Assembly: GCA_021629085.1 (NCBI GenBank)
Contig: JAJXRJ010000008.1
Location: 1 to 64,000, forward strand
DNA from: Oscillospiraceae bacterium
Lineage (GTDB): Bacteria; Bacillota; Clostridia; UMGS1810
Length of the DNA stretch: 64,000 bases
Direction of reading: 5' to 3'
This document shows, one piece after another, positions 33,687-42,363 of this stretch. Numbering within the stretch: position 1 is the stretch's first letter; every line of letters starts with the position of its first letter. The notes under the pieces are model-generated. The model was not told the DNA's origin. It worked only from the letters and a program-made list of their open reading frames with translations, and made no database searches. Made by a program: the position numbers and the translations under genes.

Positions 33687-33715
33687 AAAAACAACCTGCC
33701 CGAATGGACAGGTTG
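33687..33715 (-). terminator. Intrinsic terminator of rpmF
   Basis: CAACCTG at 33692-33698 pairs with CAGGTTG at 33709-33715, followed on the minus strand by five Ts. It separates yceD-rpmF from the HAD operon. No clear promoter is seen in the 30 bases before the HAD gene, so some readthrough is likely. Confidence 0.85.
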
Positions 33716-33733
33716 CCACAGCCAAATCAATGA

Positions 33734-33910
33734 TTACTGCGCTTTTAAAACCTCGTTGTCTTTGTAAAAACCGCATGCTTTGCAAGCCCTGTGGGGCAGC
33801 TTGGGTTCCTGACATCTGGGGCAAGTTGCCATTCCCGGCAAAACAAGCTTCCAATTTGCACGCCGTTTATCTCTTCTGGCTTTGGATGTTTTTCTCTTGG
33901 GTACCGCCAT
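33734..33910 (-). CDS. rpmF: 50S ribosomal protein L32
   Basis: A 58-residue frame reads MAVPKRKTSKARRDKRRAN, continues with the zinc-binding part (CPRCQEPKLPHRACKACG, four Cys) and ends YKDNEVLKAQ. The length and the N-terminal MAVPKRK are diagnostic of L32, a large-subunit protein. The four-Cys form is the zinc-containing variant. The ATG is preceded by a perfect AGGAGGTG. It lies 58 bases after yceD, the usual partner of rpmF in bacteria. Confidence 0.97.
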   Translation of the reverse strand: MAVPKRKTSKARRDKRRANWKLVLPGMATCPRCQEPKLPHRACKACGFYKDNEVLKAQ

Positions 33911-33968
33911 GTTTCCACCTCCTAGGTTTCTTCAGTTCTTATCTGATTTACGCGAAGCGCCAATTCAC

Positions 33969-34463
33969 TTAAGAATCGGGCAAAAAGGCTTTCAACGCCG
34001 CAAGCCGCGGGTCAATCTCCTCGTTGTCACAGCTGCACGCTGCTTCATTTAAATTTTGGCCGCAGTTTGGGCAAAGCCCCTTGCAGTCTTCCCGGCACAA
34101 AAACCGAATGGGAAGCGCAAGATAGAAAAATTGCTCCGCAAGCGGTGCCAAATCAATCTCATCATTTTTGAGCGGCACCAATTCTTCCCCTGTTTTTGAC
34201 GCTGAAAACTGCTCGCGGATTGGAAACCGGAAGTCATGTGTAACCGGCTTCAAGCAGCGGGCGCACAAGGCCTCAATGGTAACTGCCGCTTCCGCTTCCA
34301 AATACAATATGTTATCAACATTTTTCACCGTGCCGCACACATGCACTGGCGATAAAAAACGAACATCCACGCTTTTATCAGAATCTTCCGGCAAGCAAAA
34401 CGATTCATCCACCAAACGTGTGGCGCCGTCGTTTTTTACAATTTGCGAAACGTCAACTGCCAT
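33969..34463 (-). CDS. yceD: YceD/DUF177 family protein
   Basis: The 164-residue acidic protein has the DUF177 core block ALCARCLKPVTHDF near residue 67. The Cys-rich signature CREDCKGLCPNCGQNLN is near residue 122, and the acidic tail motif DPRLAALKAF near residue 150. The family is almost always encoded just before rpmF, as here. It is linked to rRNA maturation or ribosome assembly in several bacteria, although the biochemical role is not settled. It is driven by a consensus promoter. Confidence 0.92.
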   Translation of the reverse strand: MAVDVSQIVKNDGATRLVDESFCLPEDSDKSVDVRFLSPVHVCGTVKNVDNILYLEAEAAVTIEALCARCLKPVTHDFRFPIREQFSASKTGEELVPLKNDEIDLAPLAEQFFYLALPIRFLCREDCKGLCPNCGQNLNEAACSCDNEEIDPRLAALKAFLPDS

Positions 34464-34487
34464 AATTCACCTCAATATAACGTATCT

Positions 34488-34516
34488 ATTATACATACAA
34501 TTATGGCCTTTGTCAA
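34488..34516 (-). promoter_or_regulatory. Consensus sigma-A promoter of yceD-rpmF
   Basis: TTGACA (34511-34516) and TATAAT (34488-34493) with a 17-base spacer on the minus strand. It is a full-consensus promoter, as expected for a ribosomal-protein operon, 24 bases before the start codon. Confidence 0.9.
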
Positions 34517-34521
34517 GGAAA

Positions 34522-35727
34522 TTATGAATTTTTTTCTAAAACCAGCTTTGCGGTGTCCATGGCAATCATCAGTTCTTCGTTTGTGGGAATGACTAAGATG
34601 CGCACCTTGGAGTCGGGCGTGCTGATGTCCAATTCCTCGCCGCGGATGTTGTTTTTCTCGTAATCCATTTTAAGCCCCATAAATTCTAAGCCTTCCACAA
34701 CGCCCGCGCGGATGCTGGCGGTATTTTCGCCAATGCCTGCAGTAAACACCACAGCGTCAAGCCCGCCCATGGAAGCCGCATATGCGCCGATATAGCGGCG
34801 GACACGGTAGATAAACATGTCAAGCGCAAGCTTGGCACGCGCATTGCCCGCTTCGGCTGCTGCAGCCAAATCGCGGAAATCGCTGCTTACACCCGAGATG
34901 CCAAATACACCCGATTCTTTATTCATAATCTTGTTGACCTCGTCAATGGTCATGTTTTCCTTGTCCATTAAAAAGGTGACAATGGCTGGGTCGATATCGC
35001 CGCAGCGCGTGCCCATCATAACGCCGGCAAGCGGTGTAAAGCCCATGCTGGTGTCAATGGATTTGCCGCGGTCCACCGCTGTGATAGACGAACCATTGCC
35101 AAGATGCATGGTGACAATCTTTAATTCCTCGGGCGATTTCCCCAGCATTTTTGCGGCGCGCTCTGACACAAACCTATGTGAAGTGCCATGGAATCCGTAT
35201 TTGCGGATTTTGTGCTTTTTATAAAGCTCATACGGCAGCGGGTATAAAAATGCCTTTTCCGGCACCGTTTGATGGAACGCTGTGTCAAACACCGCCACCT
35301 GCGGCGTACCCGGCATAATTTTTTCGCATGCGCGGATGCCGATTAAATTGGGCGGATTGTGCAGCGGCGCAAGGTCGATGCAGTCTTCAATTGCTTTCAT
35401 CACTTCTTCGTCAATTATCACTGAGCCCGAAAATGCCTCGCCGCCGTGCACCACACGGTGCCCCACCGCGTCAATCTCCTGCATGGAAGAAATCACGCCG
35501 TGCTCACTGGAGGTGAGCGCATCAATCACCATTTGAATGGCATCCGCATGGTCATTCATGGGTTTTTTGAGCGAATAGTCCGGCTTGCCGTTCGCCTTTT
35601 GCGAAATGTTGGAGCCCTCAATTCCAATCCGTTCACAAAGCCCCTTTGCAAGCACCGTTTTGCTCGTAATATCGATAAACTGATATTTGAGAGAAGAGCT
35701 GCCGGCGTTGATCACTAAAATTTTCAA
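34522..35727 (-). CDS. ackA: Acetate kinase
   Basis: Acetate kinase converts acetyl phosphate and ADP to acetate and ATP, a main energy-yielding step of anaerobic fermentation. The N-terminal signature is KILVINAGSSSLKYQ, with VAVFDTAFHQTVPEKAFLYP near residue 143, the phosphate block HLGNGSSI near residue 207, and AGIGENTASIR near residue 325. Start choice: the TTG at 35727 gives the usual MKILVINAG terminus and 401 residues, with AAGGATGG 5 bases upstream. The ATG 9 bases earlier abuts its SD. It is co-transcribed with pta. Confidence 0.96.
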   Translation of the reverse strand: MKILVINAGSSSLKYQFIDITSKTVLAKGLCERIGIEGSNISQKANGKPDYSLKKPMNDHADAIQMVIDALTSSEHGVISSMQEIDAVGHRVVHGGEAFSGSVIIDEEVMKAIEDCIDLAPLHNPPNLIGIRACEKIMPGTPQVAVFDTAFHQTVPEKAFLYPLPYELYKKHKIRKYGFHGTSHRFVSERAAKMLGKSPEELKIVTMHLGNGSSITAVDRGKSIDTSMGFTPLAGVMMGTRCGDIDPAIVTFLMDKENMTIDEVNKIMNKESGVFGISGVSSDFRDLAAAAEAGNARAKLALDMFIYRVRRYIGAYAASMGGLDAVVFTAGIGENTASIRAGVVEGLEFMGLKMDYEKNNIRGEELDISTPDSKVRILVIPTNEELMIAMDTAKLVLEKNS

Positions 35728-35805
35728 TGGAACCATCCTTTCATTCAATCGTTCAAACTGCTGCAAACAGATCCGTCTAAAAGCAGGCGGTTACATGTTG
35801 CCCGT

Positions 35806-36807
35806 TTATTTGTCACGCATCTGTGCCTGTACACAGGTAATCGCCGCAACGCCCACAATATCCTCAGCCGAACAGCCGCGCGAAAGGTCGTTCACCGGCT
35901 TTTTGATCCCCTGGGTCACCGGGCCGTAGGCTTCCGCTTTTGCCAGGCGCTGTGTCAGCTTATAGGCGATGTTGCCCGCGTTTAAATCCGGGAAAATGAG
36001 CACGTTTGCCTCGCCTGCAAGCGGGCTTCCCGGCGCTTTGGATTTGTTGACCGCCGGCACAATCGCCGCGTCCACCTGCAGTTCGCCGTCAATCAAAAGG
36101 TCGGGGCGTTTTTCCTTGGCAAGCTTTGTTGCGAGCTGCATTTTGTCCACCAGCTCACTCTTGGCGCTGCCATATGTGGAATAGGAAAGCATGGCAATTT
36201 TGGGGTCAGCCTCTACCAAATCTTTAAACGACTTGGCCGAGCTGATGGCAATCTCCGAAACCGCATCCGCATCGGGATTTTCATTGAGCCCCGCATCAGA
36301 ATAAATGAAAATGCCGTGCTCGCCGTGCTCACAGTCGGGCACAATCATCAAAAAGAATGCCGAAACCAGCTTGGTTCCAGGCGCGGTTTTTAAAATCTGC
36401 AAAGACGGGCGCAGTACGTTGGAGGTGGCGTTGACCGCGCCGGCCACCATGCCGTCCGCAAAGTCTTTTTCCACCATCATCACGCCAAAATACAGCGTGT
36501 TTTTCATGGTCTCGCGCGCCTTTTCCTCTGTCATGCCTTTCTTTTTACGCATTTCATAAAACGCCTGTACAAAGTCTTCAAAGTGAGAAGATGTAATGGG
36601 GTTTATAATTTCCACACCGGCAAGCGAAATGCCGCCGGCAATATCCTTTATTTTTTGTTCGTCGCCCAAAAGCTCAACATCGCAAATGCCCTCTTTTACA
36701 ATTTGGTTGGCTGCCTGTATGGTGCGCAGCTCTTCCCCCTCCGCCAGCACAATTTTCTTTCGGTCGGCTTTGGCGCGGGCCTTAATCCTGTCCATAAATT
36801 CACTCAT
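35806..36807 (-). CDS. pta: Phosphate acetyltransferase
   Basis: Pta exchanges CoA for phosphate on acetyl-CoA, making acetyl phosphate for acetate kinase. The 333-residue protein is the short (Pta-I) form. Visible are RKKIVLAEGEELRTIQAA near residue 16, GMVAGAVNATSNVLRPSLQI near residue 120, YSDAGLNENPDADAVSEIA near residue 170, and the C-terminal block FPDLNAGNIAYKLTQRLA with GPVTQGIKKPVNDLSRG. A strong AAGGAGG precedes the ATG, and a promoter lies 62 bases upstream. Acetate is therefore a likely fermentation product of this organism. Confidence 0.97.
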   Translation of the reverse strand: MSEFMDRIKARAKADRKKIVLAEGEELRTIQAANQIVKEGICDVELLGDEQKIKDIAGGISLAGVEIINPITSSHFEDFVQAFYEMRKKKGMTEEKARETMKNTLYFGVMMVEKDFADGMVAGAVNATSNVLRPSLQILKTAPGTKLVSAFFLMIVPDCEHGEHGIFIYSDAGLNENPDADAVSEIAISSAKSFKDLVEADPKIAMLSYSTYGSAKSELVDKMQLATKLAKEKRPDLLIDGELQVDAAIVPAVNKSKAPGSPLAGEANVLIFPDLNAGNIAYKLTQRLAKAEAYGPVTQGIKKPVNDLSRGCSAEDIVGVAAITCVQAQMRDK

Positions 36808-36868
36808 TGCAAAAAATCCTCCTTCAATATATCGGAAGCGAACGTAAGTCCGCTAAAATCCAAGCTCT

Positions 36869-36897
36869 ATTATACTGCTTGTATGTAAAATTTACAA
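36869..36897 (-). promoter_or_regulatory. Sigma-A promoter of pta-ackA
   Basis: TTGTAA (36892-36897) and TATAAT (36869-36874) with a 17-base spacer on the minus strand, just downstream of the preceding gene's stop. Confidence 0.78.
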
Positions 36898-36904
36898 GTT
36901 TTTT

Positions 36905-37348
36905 TTACAACATTTGGATTTTTTGTATTAACCTGATAAATTCCGATTCAAATTTCAAGTCGTCATTGGCAGTTCTTTTGGCTGCCGCCCCCGTTTTCCC
37001 GCCGGCACGGCGCACTTTTTTGCCAATGTGCCGTGCAAACAGCAGTTCATCAATGTTTTGATTGGTGTATACCAAACCGTTTTGGTTGATGGCATACCCG
37101 CCTTTTCCCAGCGCAAGCGCGGCAACCCCGTAGTCCTGTGTCACCACAATATCGCCTGCCTCCACACGGTTGGCAAGCGCAATGTCCACACTGTCTGCCG
37201 ACTTGTCCACCGTGACAATTTCAGAATAGTCGCTTTTTAAGATGTGGCTGGTGTCCACCAGCATGACCACTGGCAGCAAAAACCGCTTTGCGATGGTTTC
37301 AATTTGCGCCTTCACCGGGCAGGCGTCTGCATCCACTAAAATCTTCAT
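36905..37348 (-). CDS. YaiI/YqxD family (DUF188) protein
   Basis: The 147-residue protein starts with MKILVDADACPVKAQIETIA and carries VTVDKSADSVDIALANRVEA near residue 46, VVTQDYGVAALALGKGGYAI near residue 72 and a basic C-terminal part. It has the PIN-like DUF188 pattern of acidic residues (Asp7, Asp9, Asp48, Asp54, Asp76). This suggests a metal-dependent nuclease fold, but no activity has been established for the family. It overlaps the DUF624 gene by 4 bases (ATGA), so the two are co-translated. Confidence 0.9.
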   Translation of the reverse strand: MKILVDADACPVKAQIETIAKRFLLPVVMLVDTSHILKSDYSEIVTVDKSADSVDIALANRVEAGDIVVTQDYGVAALALGKGGYAINQNGLVYTNQNIDELLFARHIGKKVRRAGGKTGAAAKRTANDDLKFESEFIRLIQKIQML

Positions 37349-38145
37349 TGAATGCGCTCATCCGAAAACAGGCTGCTTTCGCCATCATCCTCTTCTTCCG
37401 GCAGCATGAGTGCCGCGATGCCGCCCCAGGCTGCAAACACATTGATAAACCCAATGAGGGAAAACGCAAAAAACGGCAGGATGACAAACAAATCCAAATA
37501 GACGTTTAACCGCAAAATCCCATAACAGATTGCAGCGTCCACAATGAGAATGAGTACATTGAGCGGGAATTTTGCCAATGTAAAAATGATAGCGTTTTTA
37601 AAAATTTCTGAAAATTTAAGCTGGAATGTAACCATAATGGGATACGCATAAAAGTTGAGTATGGCAAATATCATGATAAGCAGCAAGGTGGCGCCCAGCC
37701 CCACATAGGCAAACGGCCCCTGCGCAATGGTCCGATAATAGAAAAATGAAACATAGGCAACCACCGGAATGATCAAATCCAAAACACCCATAATTACGCC
37801 CTGCTTGTAATTTTTCTTAAACTGTTCGAAAAAATCACTCAACAGCCAGGCGTGCCGCTGCATGGCATAGTTGCGCAAAATATAGGTAAACGCCGCAGTG
37901 GCCGGCCCCACAATCAACGCGGAAAGCATATAGAGCACACCGCCAAAAAGCCGCTGCCCGAACAAAAATAACACCAGTCCCAAAATGGTTGGCAGCAGTG
38001 TGACAAAATACAATAGATTTGCCTGTATCAGCCGTCCTGATTTGCGAAACAGCAAATCAAAAAACAAGAAAAACCGGCGTTTTTCGGCCTGCTCTTTGGA
38101 CACGCCCGGCCCTTCCCGGTTGTAATTTGGTCTGAAAATCCCCAT
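37345..38145 (-). CDS. YesL-like (DUF624) membrane protein
   Basis: The 266-residue protein has a basic N-terminal tail and six hydrophobic segments (about residues 40-62, 68-92, 115-137, 145-165, 185-205 and 212-240). The DUF624 feature ALIVGPATAAFTYILRNYAM is near residue 75. An acidic tail ends it (LPEEEDDGE). DUF624/YesL proteins often accompany sugar-transport operons but have no proven role. The ATG at 38145 has AAGGAG 8 bases upstream; a start 21 bases earlier has no site. A promoter divergent from the his operon drives it. Confidence 0.82.
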   Translation of the reverse strand: MGIFRPNYNREGPGVSKEQAEKRRFFLFFDLLFRKSGRLIQANLLYFVTLLPTILGLVLFLFGQRLFGGVLYMLSALIVGPATAAFTYILRNYAMQRHAWLLSDFFEQFKKNYKQGVIMGVLDLIIPVVAYVSFFYYRTIAQGPFAYVGLGATLLLIMIFAILNFYAYPIMVTFQLKFSEIFKNAIIFTLAKFPLNVLILIVDAAICYGILRLNVYLDLFVILPFFAFSLIGFINVFAAWGGIAALMLPEEEDDGESSLFSDERIQ

Positions 38146-38193
38146 TTCCGCTTCTCCTTTGGACATATTTGTAAAAAATAAAAAGACAAGGGT

Positions 38194-38222
38194 ATAATAC
38201 CATAATTCCCGCTATTTGTCAA
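38194..38222 (-). promoter_or_regulatory. Sigma-A promoter of the DUF624-DUF188 unit
   Basis: On the minus strand TTGACA (38217-38222) and TATTAT (38194-38199) are 17 bases apart. It is back to back with the his promoter. Confidence 0.82.
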
Positions 38223-38272
38223 AGCCATACAAACCGCGTCCATTCGTTTTTCCATATTTTTTAAAAATTCCC

Positions 38273-38301
38273 TTGACAAAGTGTAACATTCATATTATAA
38301 T
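38273..38301 (+). promoter_or_regulatory. Consensus sigma-A promoter of the his operon
   Basis: TTGACA (38273-38278), 17 bases, TATAAT (38296-38301). Both hexamers are perfect. The leader of about 38 bases is too short for a T-box or a leader-peptide attenuator, so control of the operon is not explained by the sequence. Confidence 0.92.
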
Positions 38302-38346
38302 ATGCTTTAGTAATTTATCACAATAAAGCGTATGGAGGCAGTTCTC

Positions 38347-39570
38347 ATGAGTTGGAAATTACATACCCCGGAGGGCACAGGCGACATTTTGACGGCTGAA
38401 TACGATTTAAAAAGCCGTACAATCCGTGCCATCCAAACGGTATTTTGCGGGTTTGGATACCAGCAGGTGCAAACGCCTGTGCTGGAATTTTATGATGTAT
38501 TTTCAGCGGGGGCTGCAAAGATTGACCAGCAGACCATGTTCAAATTTTTTGATGAGGAAGGGCGCATTGTGGTGCTTCGGCCCGATATGACAACACCGGT
38601 TGCACGCATGGTTGCCACCAAGCTAAAAGATGCGCCGCGCCCATTGCGCCTGTGCTATACCGGCAGCACATTCCGAAATGAACGGGGGCTAAACGGCGAT
38701 AAGCAGCGCGAGTTTACGCAAAGCGGCGTTGAGCTTTTGGGCGAGAGCTCGCCGGAGGCCGACGCTGAGGTGATTGCCATCACCATTTCCTGCCTGCGCG
38801 CTGTTGGACGAATTGATTTTCAAATCGACATTGGGCAGGTGGAATTTTTTAAAGGCCTGGCCGAGCAGATTGGCCTCAATCAAGAGGAAACGGAAAAGCT
38901 GCGCGCTATGGTAGACGTCAAAAATTCGCTTGCCATCAAAGAGCTGGTAGAGGCCTATGACGCACCCGACCGTGTAAAACAGATTGCGGTATCTTTGCCG
39001 TCGCTGTTTGGCGACGAAGCGCTGTTAGATGAAATTGATACCGGCTGCTTAAACGAACGTCCCAAAGCGGCGCTACGCTATTTAAAAGAAGTGATTGGAA
39101 TTTTAAAGGATTATGGCATGGATGACGTAATTTGCATTGACTTAGGCATGGTGCAAAGTCTCAACTATTACACCGGCGTAATTTTCAAAGGCTTTACCCG
39201 TACGGTTGGCTACCCGGTGTGCGGCGGCGGGCGGTATGACAAGCTGTGTGGCGAATTTGGCGAACCTTGTGCCGCGACTGGCGTATCCATCGGCATTGAC
39301 CGGCTTGTAAATGCGCTTTTGCGCAGCGGCGCACCGACTGGCTGCAAAGCGGCGGACTACCTGGTGTGCTGGAATGCCGGCTGCCGCAAAAAGGCATTTG
39401 ACGTGTGCACGCGCTACCGGAACGAGGGCAAAGTTGTTCTCTGCTATTTGGGGGACGGCGAAACAAACGGCGCTGTACAATATGCAAAAACGCGCGGCAT
39501 TCCGGCCGTAATTTCCGTGTCCAACGACAACATTGCATTTGTATACACGTCTATGGAGGTGCAAAAATGA
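38347..39570 (+). CDS. hisZ: ATP phosphoribosyltransferase regulatory subunit
   Basis: HisZ is a HisRS paralogue without tRNA charging activity that pairs with short HisG to form the first histidine-pathway enzyme. The 407-residue protein has a class II synthetase core: HTPEGTGDILTAEYDLKSR, FKFFDEEGRIVVLRPDMTTP near residue 60, the RLCYTGSTFRNERG motif 2 near residue 103 and GGGRYDKLCGEFG near residue 290. It lacks the complete anticodon domain of true HisRS. The ATG at 38347 follows GGAGG by 8 bases; an earlier in-frame ATG overlaps that site. It overlaps hisG by 4 bases. Confidence 0.93.
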   Translation: MSWKLHTPEGTGDILTAEYDLKSRTIRAIQTVFCGFGYQQVQTPVLEFYDVFSAGAAKIDQQTMFKFFDEEGRIVVLRPDMTTPVARMVATKLKDAPRPLRLCYTGSTFRNERGLNGDKQREFTQSGVELLGESSPEADAEVIAITISCLRAVGRIDFQIDIGQVEFFKGLAEQIGLNQEETEKLRAMVDVKNSLAIKELVEAYDAPDRVKQIAVSLPSLFGDEALLDEIDTGCLNERPKAALRYLKEVIGILKDYGMDDVICIDLGMVQSLNYYTGVIFKGFTRTVGYPVCGGGRYDKLCGEFGEPCAATGVSIGIDRLVNALLRSGAPTGCKAADYLVCWNAGCRKKAFDVCTRYRNEGKVVLCYLGDGETNGAVQYAKTRGIPAVISVSNDNIAFVYTSMEVQK

Positions 39571-40235
39571 AGGATATTGTCATTGCACTGGCAAAGGGAA
39601 GGCTTGCTGAACTTAGCATCAAACTGTTTGAAGAAATTGGTATCGACTGCTCTATGCTGCGGGAAAAATCGCGCAAGTTGATTTTTCAAAATGACTCCAT
39701 GCACCTAAAATTAATACTGGTCAAAGCCGGTGATGTGCCCACCTATGTGGAATACGGCGCGGCGGACATTGGCATTGTGGGAAAGGACACCCTGCTGGAA
39801 GCAGGGCGAAACCTTTATGAGATGGTGGATTTAAAATTCGGCGCATGCAAAATGGCAGTGGCCGGCCCCAGGAAGCTTGCCGGGAAGCTGGATACCATCC
39901 CAAACCTTCGGGTGGCGAGCAAATATCCCAACATTGCAAGGGAGTATTTTCAGATAAAGAAAGGCCAGACCATCGAGGTGATCCAGCTGGGCGGCTCGGT
40001 GGAGCTTGCGCCGCTGGTGGGGCTTTCCGATGTGATTGTAGACATTGTGGAGAGCGGGAAGACGCTTCGGGAAAACGGGCTGGACGTGCTGGAGGAAATC
40101 ACGGATCTGAGTGCGCGGCTGGTGGCAAACCGGGTGAGCGTAAAATTGGAACGCGAACGCATCCTCTCGCTTGTGGGAAGCATTGAGGCCGTCTTGTCGG
40201 CACGGGCGCAAAAAAAGGCAGGTGGCGAGGCATGA
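39567..40235 (+). CDS. hisG: ATP phosphoribosyltransferase, short form
   Basis: HisG joins ATP and PRPP in the first step of histidine synthesis. The 222-residue length marks the short form, which lacks the C-terminal regulatory domain and needs HisZ, encoded just upstream. Motifs: IVIALAKGRLAELS at the N-terminus, VPTYVEYGAADIGIVGKDTL near residue 50, and the PRPP-binding region with VELAPLVGLSDVIVDIVESG near residue 145. The ATG at 39567 has TGGAGGTG upstream and forms ATGA with the hisZ stop. The gene overlaps hisH in the same way. Confidence 0.96.
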   Translation: MKDIVIALAKGRLAELSIKLFEEIGIDCSMLREKSRKLIFQNDSMHLKLILVKAGDVPTYVEYGAADIGIVGKDTLLEAGRNLYEMVDLKFGACKMAVAGPRKLAGKLDTIPNLRVASKYPNIAREYFQIKKGQTIEVIQLGGSVELAPLVGLSDVIVDIVESGKTLRENGLDVLEEITDLSARLVANRVSVKLERERILSLVGSIEAVLSARAQKKAGGEA

Positions 40236-40831
40236 TTGGCATCATCGACTATGGCGCAGGCAATTTAAAAAGTGTTGCCAAGGCGTTTGAATTTCTCGGG
40301 CATCCGGTCACAATCAGTGAGGACGCGGCGTTTCTAAACACGTGCGATAAGCTGGTCCTCCCAGGCGTAGGCGCGTTTTCCGACTGTATGGCACAGCTGC
40401 AAGCGCGCCAGCTCGACCGCGTGGTAAAATGTGCGGCAGAGAATCACACCCCCCTTTTGGGTATCTGCCTGGGCTTGCAGCTGCTGTTTGAATCCAGCGA
40501 GGAGGGCGGCCCCTGCAAGGGGCTTGGCATTTTAAAGGGACACATCAAAAAAATCCCGGACCGCGGGTTAAAAATCCCGCAGATTGGATGGAACAATATC
40601 CAGAAAACAAAACCCTCCCGCATACTCGACGGGATTTATGACGACTATTTTTATTTTGTGCACTCGTATTATTTAGAAGCGCAAAACCGCAGCGACGTGG
40701 CGGCAACCTGCGAATACGGCGTCACACTGGACGTGGCCTGTGAGCGCGGCAACCTCTTTGCCACCCAGTTCCATCCTGAAAAGAGCTCGGAGGGCGGGCT
40801 AAGGGTGCTCAACAATTTTGCGGCGGTTTAA
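40232..40831 (+). CDS. hisH: Imidazole glycerol phosphate synthase, glutaminase subunit
   Basis: HisH releases ammonia from glutamine and passes it to HisF. The 199 residues show the class I amidotransferase triad: the nucleophile Cys in GICLGLQLLFESSEEGG near residue 78, and His/Glu in QFHPEKSSEGG near residue 182. It starts with IGIIDYGAGNLKSVAKAFEF. It overlaps hisG by 4 bases. The next gene is hisA, 12 bases downstream. Confidence 0.97.
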   Translation: MIGIIDYGAGNLKSVAKAFEFLGHPVTISEDAAFLNTCDKLVLPGVGAFSDCMAQLQARQLDRVVKCAAENHTPLLGICLGLQLLFESSEEGGPCKGLGILKGHIKKIPDRGLKIPQIGWNNIQKTKPSRILDGIYDDYFYFVHSYYLEAQNRSDVAATCEYGVTLDVACERGNLFATQFHPEKSSEGGLRVLNNFAAV

Positions 40832-40843
40832 AAGGAGGCGGCT

Positions 40844-41566
40844 ATGACAATTTATCCGGCAATCGATTTAATGGGCGGCCAGTGCGTGCGGCTTTGCCAG
40901 GGCAAATTTGACAATGCGGCAGTGTATGGCTCCCAGCCTGCCAAAATGGCAAAACAATGGGAGGGCATGGGGGCTATGTGGATGCACGTGGTGGATTTGG
41001 ACGGCGCGGCGGCAGGCGAAAGCAAAAATTTACAGGCCATCAAAGACATTTGCAAAGCCGTGCGCATACCCGTGCAGTCAGGCGGCGGCGTGCGCACCAT
41101 TGCGGACATTGACCGGCTGCTTACAGCGGGTGTTTCGCGGGTGATATTGGGCACACAGGCGCTTTTGGACCGTGCATTTTTAAAGGAGGCGCTTTTAAAA
41201 TACGGCGCAAAAATTGCCGTTGGCATTGACGCCAAAGACGGCATGGTGGCCACGCACGGCTGGGCAAAGGTGAGCAATGTGCCGGCCGTAGAATTTGCAA
41301 ACGACGCGGCAAACCTCGGCGCACAAACCATCATTTACACCGATATTGCCAAAGACGGCATGCTGGCCGGGCCGAATGTTTCTGCCATGGCGAAAATGGC
41401 AGAGCAGGTGGATGCATCTGTGATTGCGTCGGGCGGTGTAAGCTGTGTGGAAGACCTCATAAAGCTTGCTGCCACCGGCGTTTCGGGCGCCATTGTGGGA
41501 AAAGCGCTCTACACCGGCCGGGTGGACTTGCAAGAAGCGCTGGAAAGGACGGCAAATCCATGTTGA
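40844..41566 (+). CDS. hisA: ProFAR isomerase (HisA)
   Basis: HisA is the (beta/alpha)8-barrel isomerase that opens the ribose ring of ProFAR. The 240 residues show MTIYPAIDLMGGQCVRLCQG with the catalytic Asp near residue 8, the phosphate-binding IPVQSGGGVRTIADIDRLL block near residue 76, and the second catalytic Asp in TIIYTDIAKDGMLAGPN near residue 170. The ATG has an AAGGAGG site. Its end overlaps hisF by 7 bases. Confidence 0.97.
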   Translation: MTIYPAIDLMGGQCVRLCQGKFDNAAVYGSQPAKMAKQWEGMGAMWMHVVDLDGAAAGESKNLQAIKDICKAVRIPVQSGGGVRTIADIDRLLTAGVSRVILGTQALLDRAFLKEALLKYGAKIAVGIDAKDGMVATHGWAKVSNVPAVEFANDAANLGAQTIIYTDIAKDGMLAGPNVSAMAKMAEQVDASVIASGGVSCVEDLIKLAATGVSGAIVGKALYTGRVDLQEALERTANPC

Positions 41567-42363
41567 CCAAACGCATTATCCCCTGTTTAGACGTGCACGC
41601 GGGCCGCGTGGTGAAGGGCGTCAACTTTGTTTCGCTAAAAGACGCGGGCGACCCGGTGGAGATTGCAAAGGCATACGACAAGCTGGGCGCGGACGAACTG
41701 GTGTTTTTAGACATCACCGCCAGCAGTGACGCGCGCGGCATTGTGCTGGATATGGTGCGGCGGGTGGCGGCGCAGGTGTTTATCCCATTTACCGTGGGCG
41801 GCGGCATCCGCACAGTGGAGGATTTCCGCGATATTTTAAAAGAAGGCGCGGACAAAATTTCCATCAACTCTTCTGCCATCAACACGCCGGGCCTCATTGA
41901 CGCGGCGAGCAAAAAATTTGGAAGCCAGTGCGTGGTGGTGGCCATTGACGTAAAGCGGCGGGCCGACGGCACCGGCTATGACGTTTACAAAAACGGCGGG
42001 CGGGTAAACACAGGCCTTGACGCAGTGCAGTGGGCGGCAGAAGTTTGCAGGCGCGGCGCGGGTGAGATTTTGCTCACCAGCATGGATCGCGACGGCACCA
42101 AGGCGGGCTATGACTTAGGCATCACCCGGCAAATTTCCGGCATGGTGGATATCCCGGTCATTGCGTCGGGCGGCGCGGGTGAGAAATCGCATTTTTACGA
42201 TGCGCTTACCACAGGCGGCGCGGACGCGGCACTGGCGGCATCGCTGTTTCACTATAAGGAGTTAGAAATTGAAGATTTAAAACGCTACCTGCAGCAAAGG
42301 GGCGTTCCAATAAGAACCAGGAGGGAGATTTCATGCAGATCAAAACAGACGATAAAGGACTAA
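41560..42363 (+). CDS. hisF: Imidazole glycerol phosphate synthase, cyclase subunit
   Basis: HisF uses ammonia from HisH to form imidazole glycerol phosphate and AICAR. The barrel motifs are clear: LTKRIIPCLDVHAGRVVKG with the catalytic Asp near residue 11, PFTVGGGIRTVEDFRDIL near residue 76, and LTSMDRDGTKAGYDLGIT near residue 171 with the second Asp. The length of 267 residues is about 14 more than usual. The extra C-terminal tail (TRREISCRSKQTIKD) runs 31 bases into hisIE and is probably a by-product of the overlap rather than a functional part. Confidence 0.96.
   Translation: MLTKRIIPCLDVHAGRVVKGVNFVSLKDAGDPVEIAKAYDKLGADELVFLDITASSDARGIVLDMVRRVAAQVFIPFTVGGGIRTVEDFRDILKEGADKISINSSAINTPGLIDAASKKFGSQCVVVAIDVKRRADGTGYDVYKNGGRVNTGLDAVQWAAEVCRRGAGEILLTSMDRDGTKAGYDLGITRQISGMVDIPVIASGGAGEKSHFYDALTTGGADAALAASLFHYKELEIEDLKRYLQQRGVPIRTRREISCRSKQTIKD

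Noticed and set aside
35734..35766. Longer N-terminus of acetate kinase from upstream ATG or TTG codons
   Set aside because: Those starts either touch or precede the SD; the TTG at 35727 restores the normal family N-terminus and spacing.
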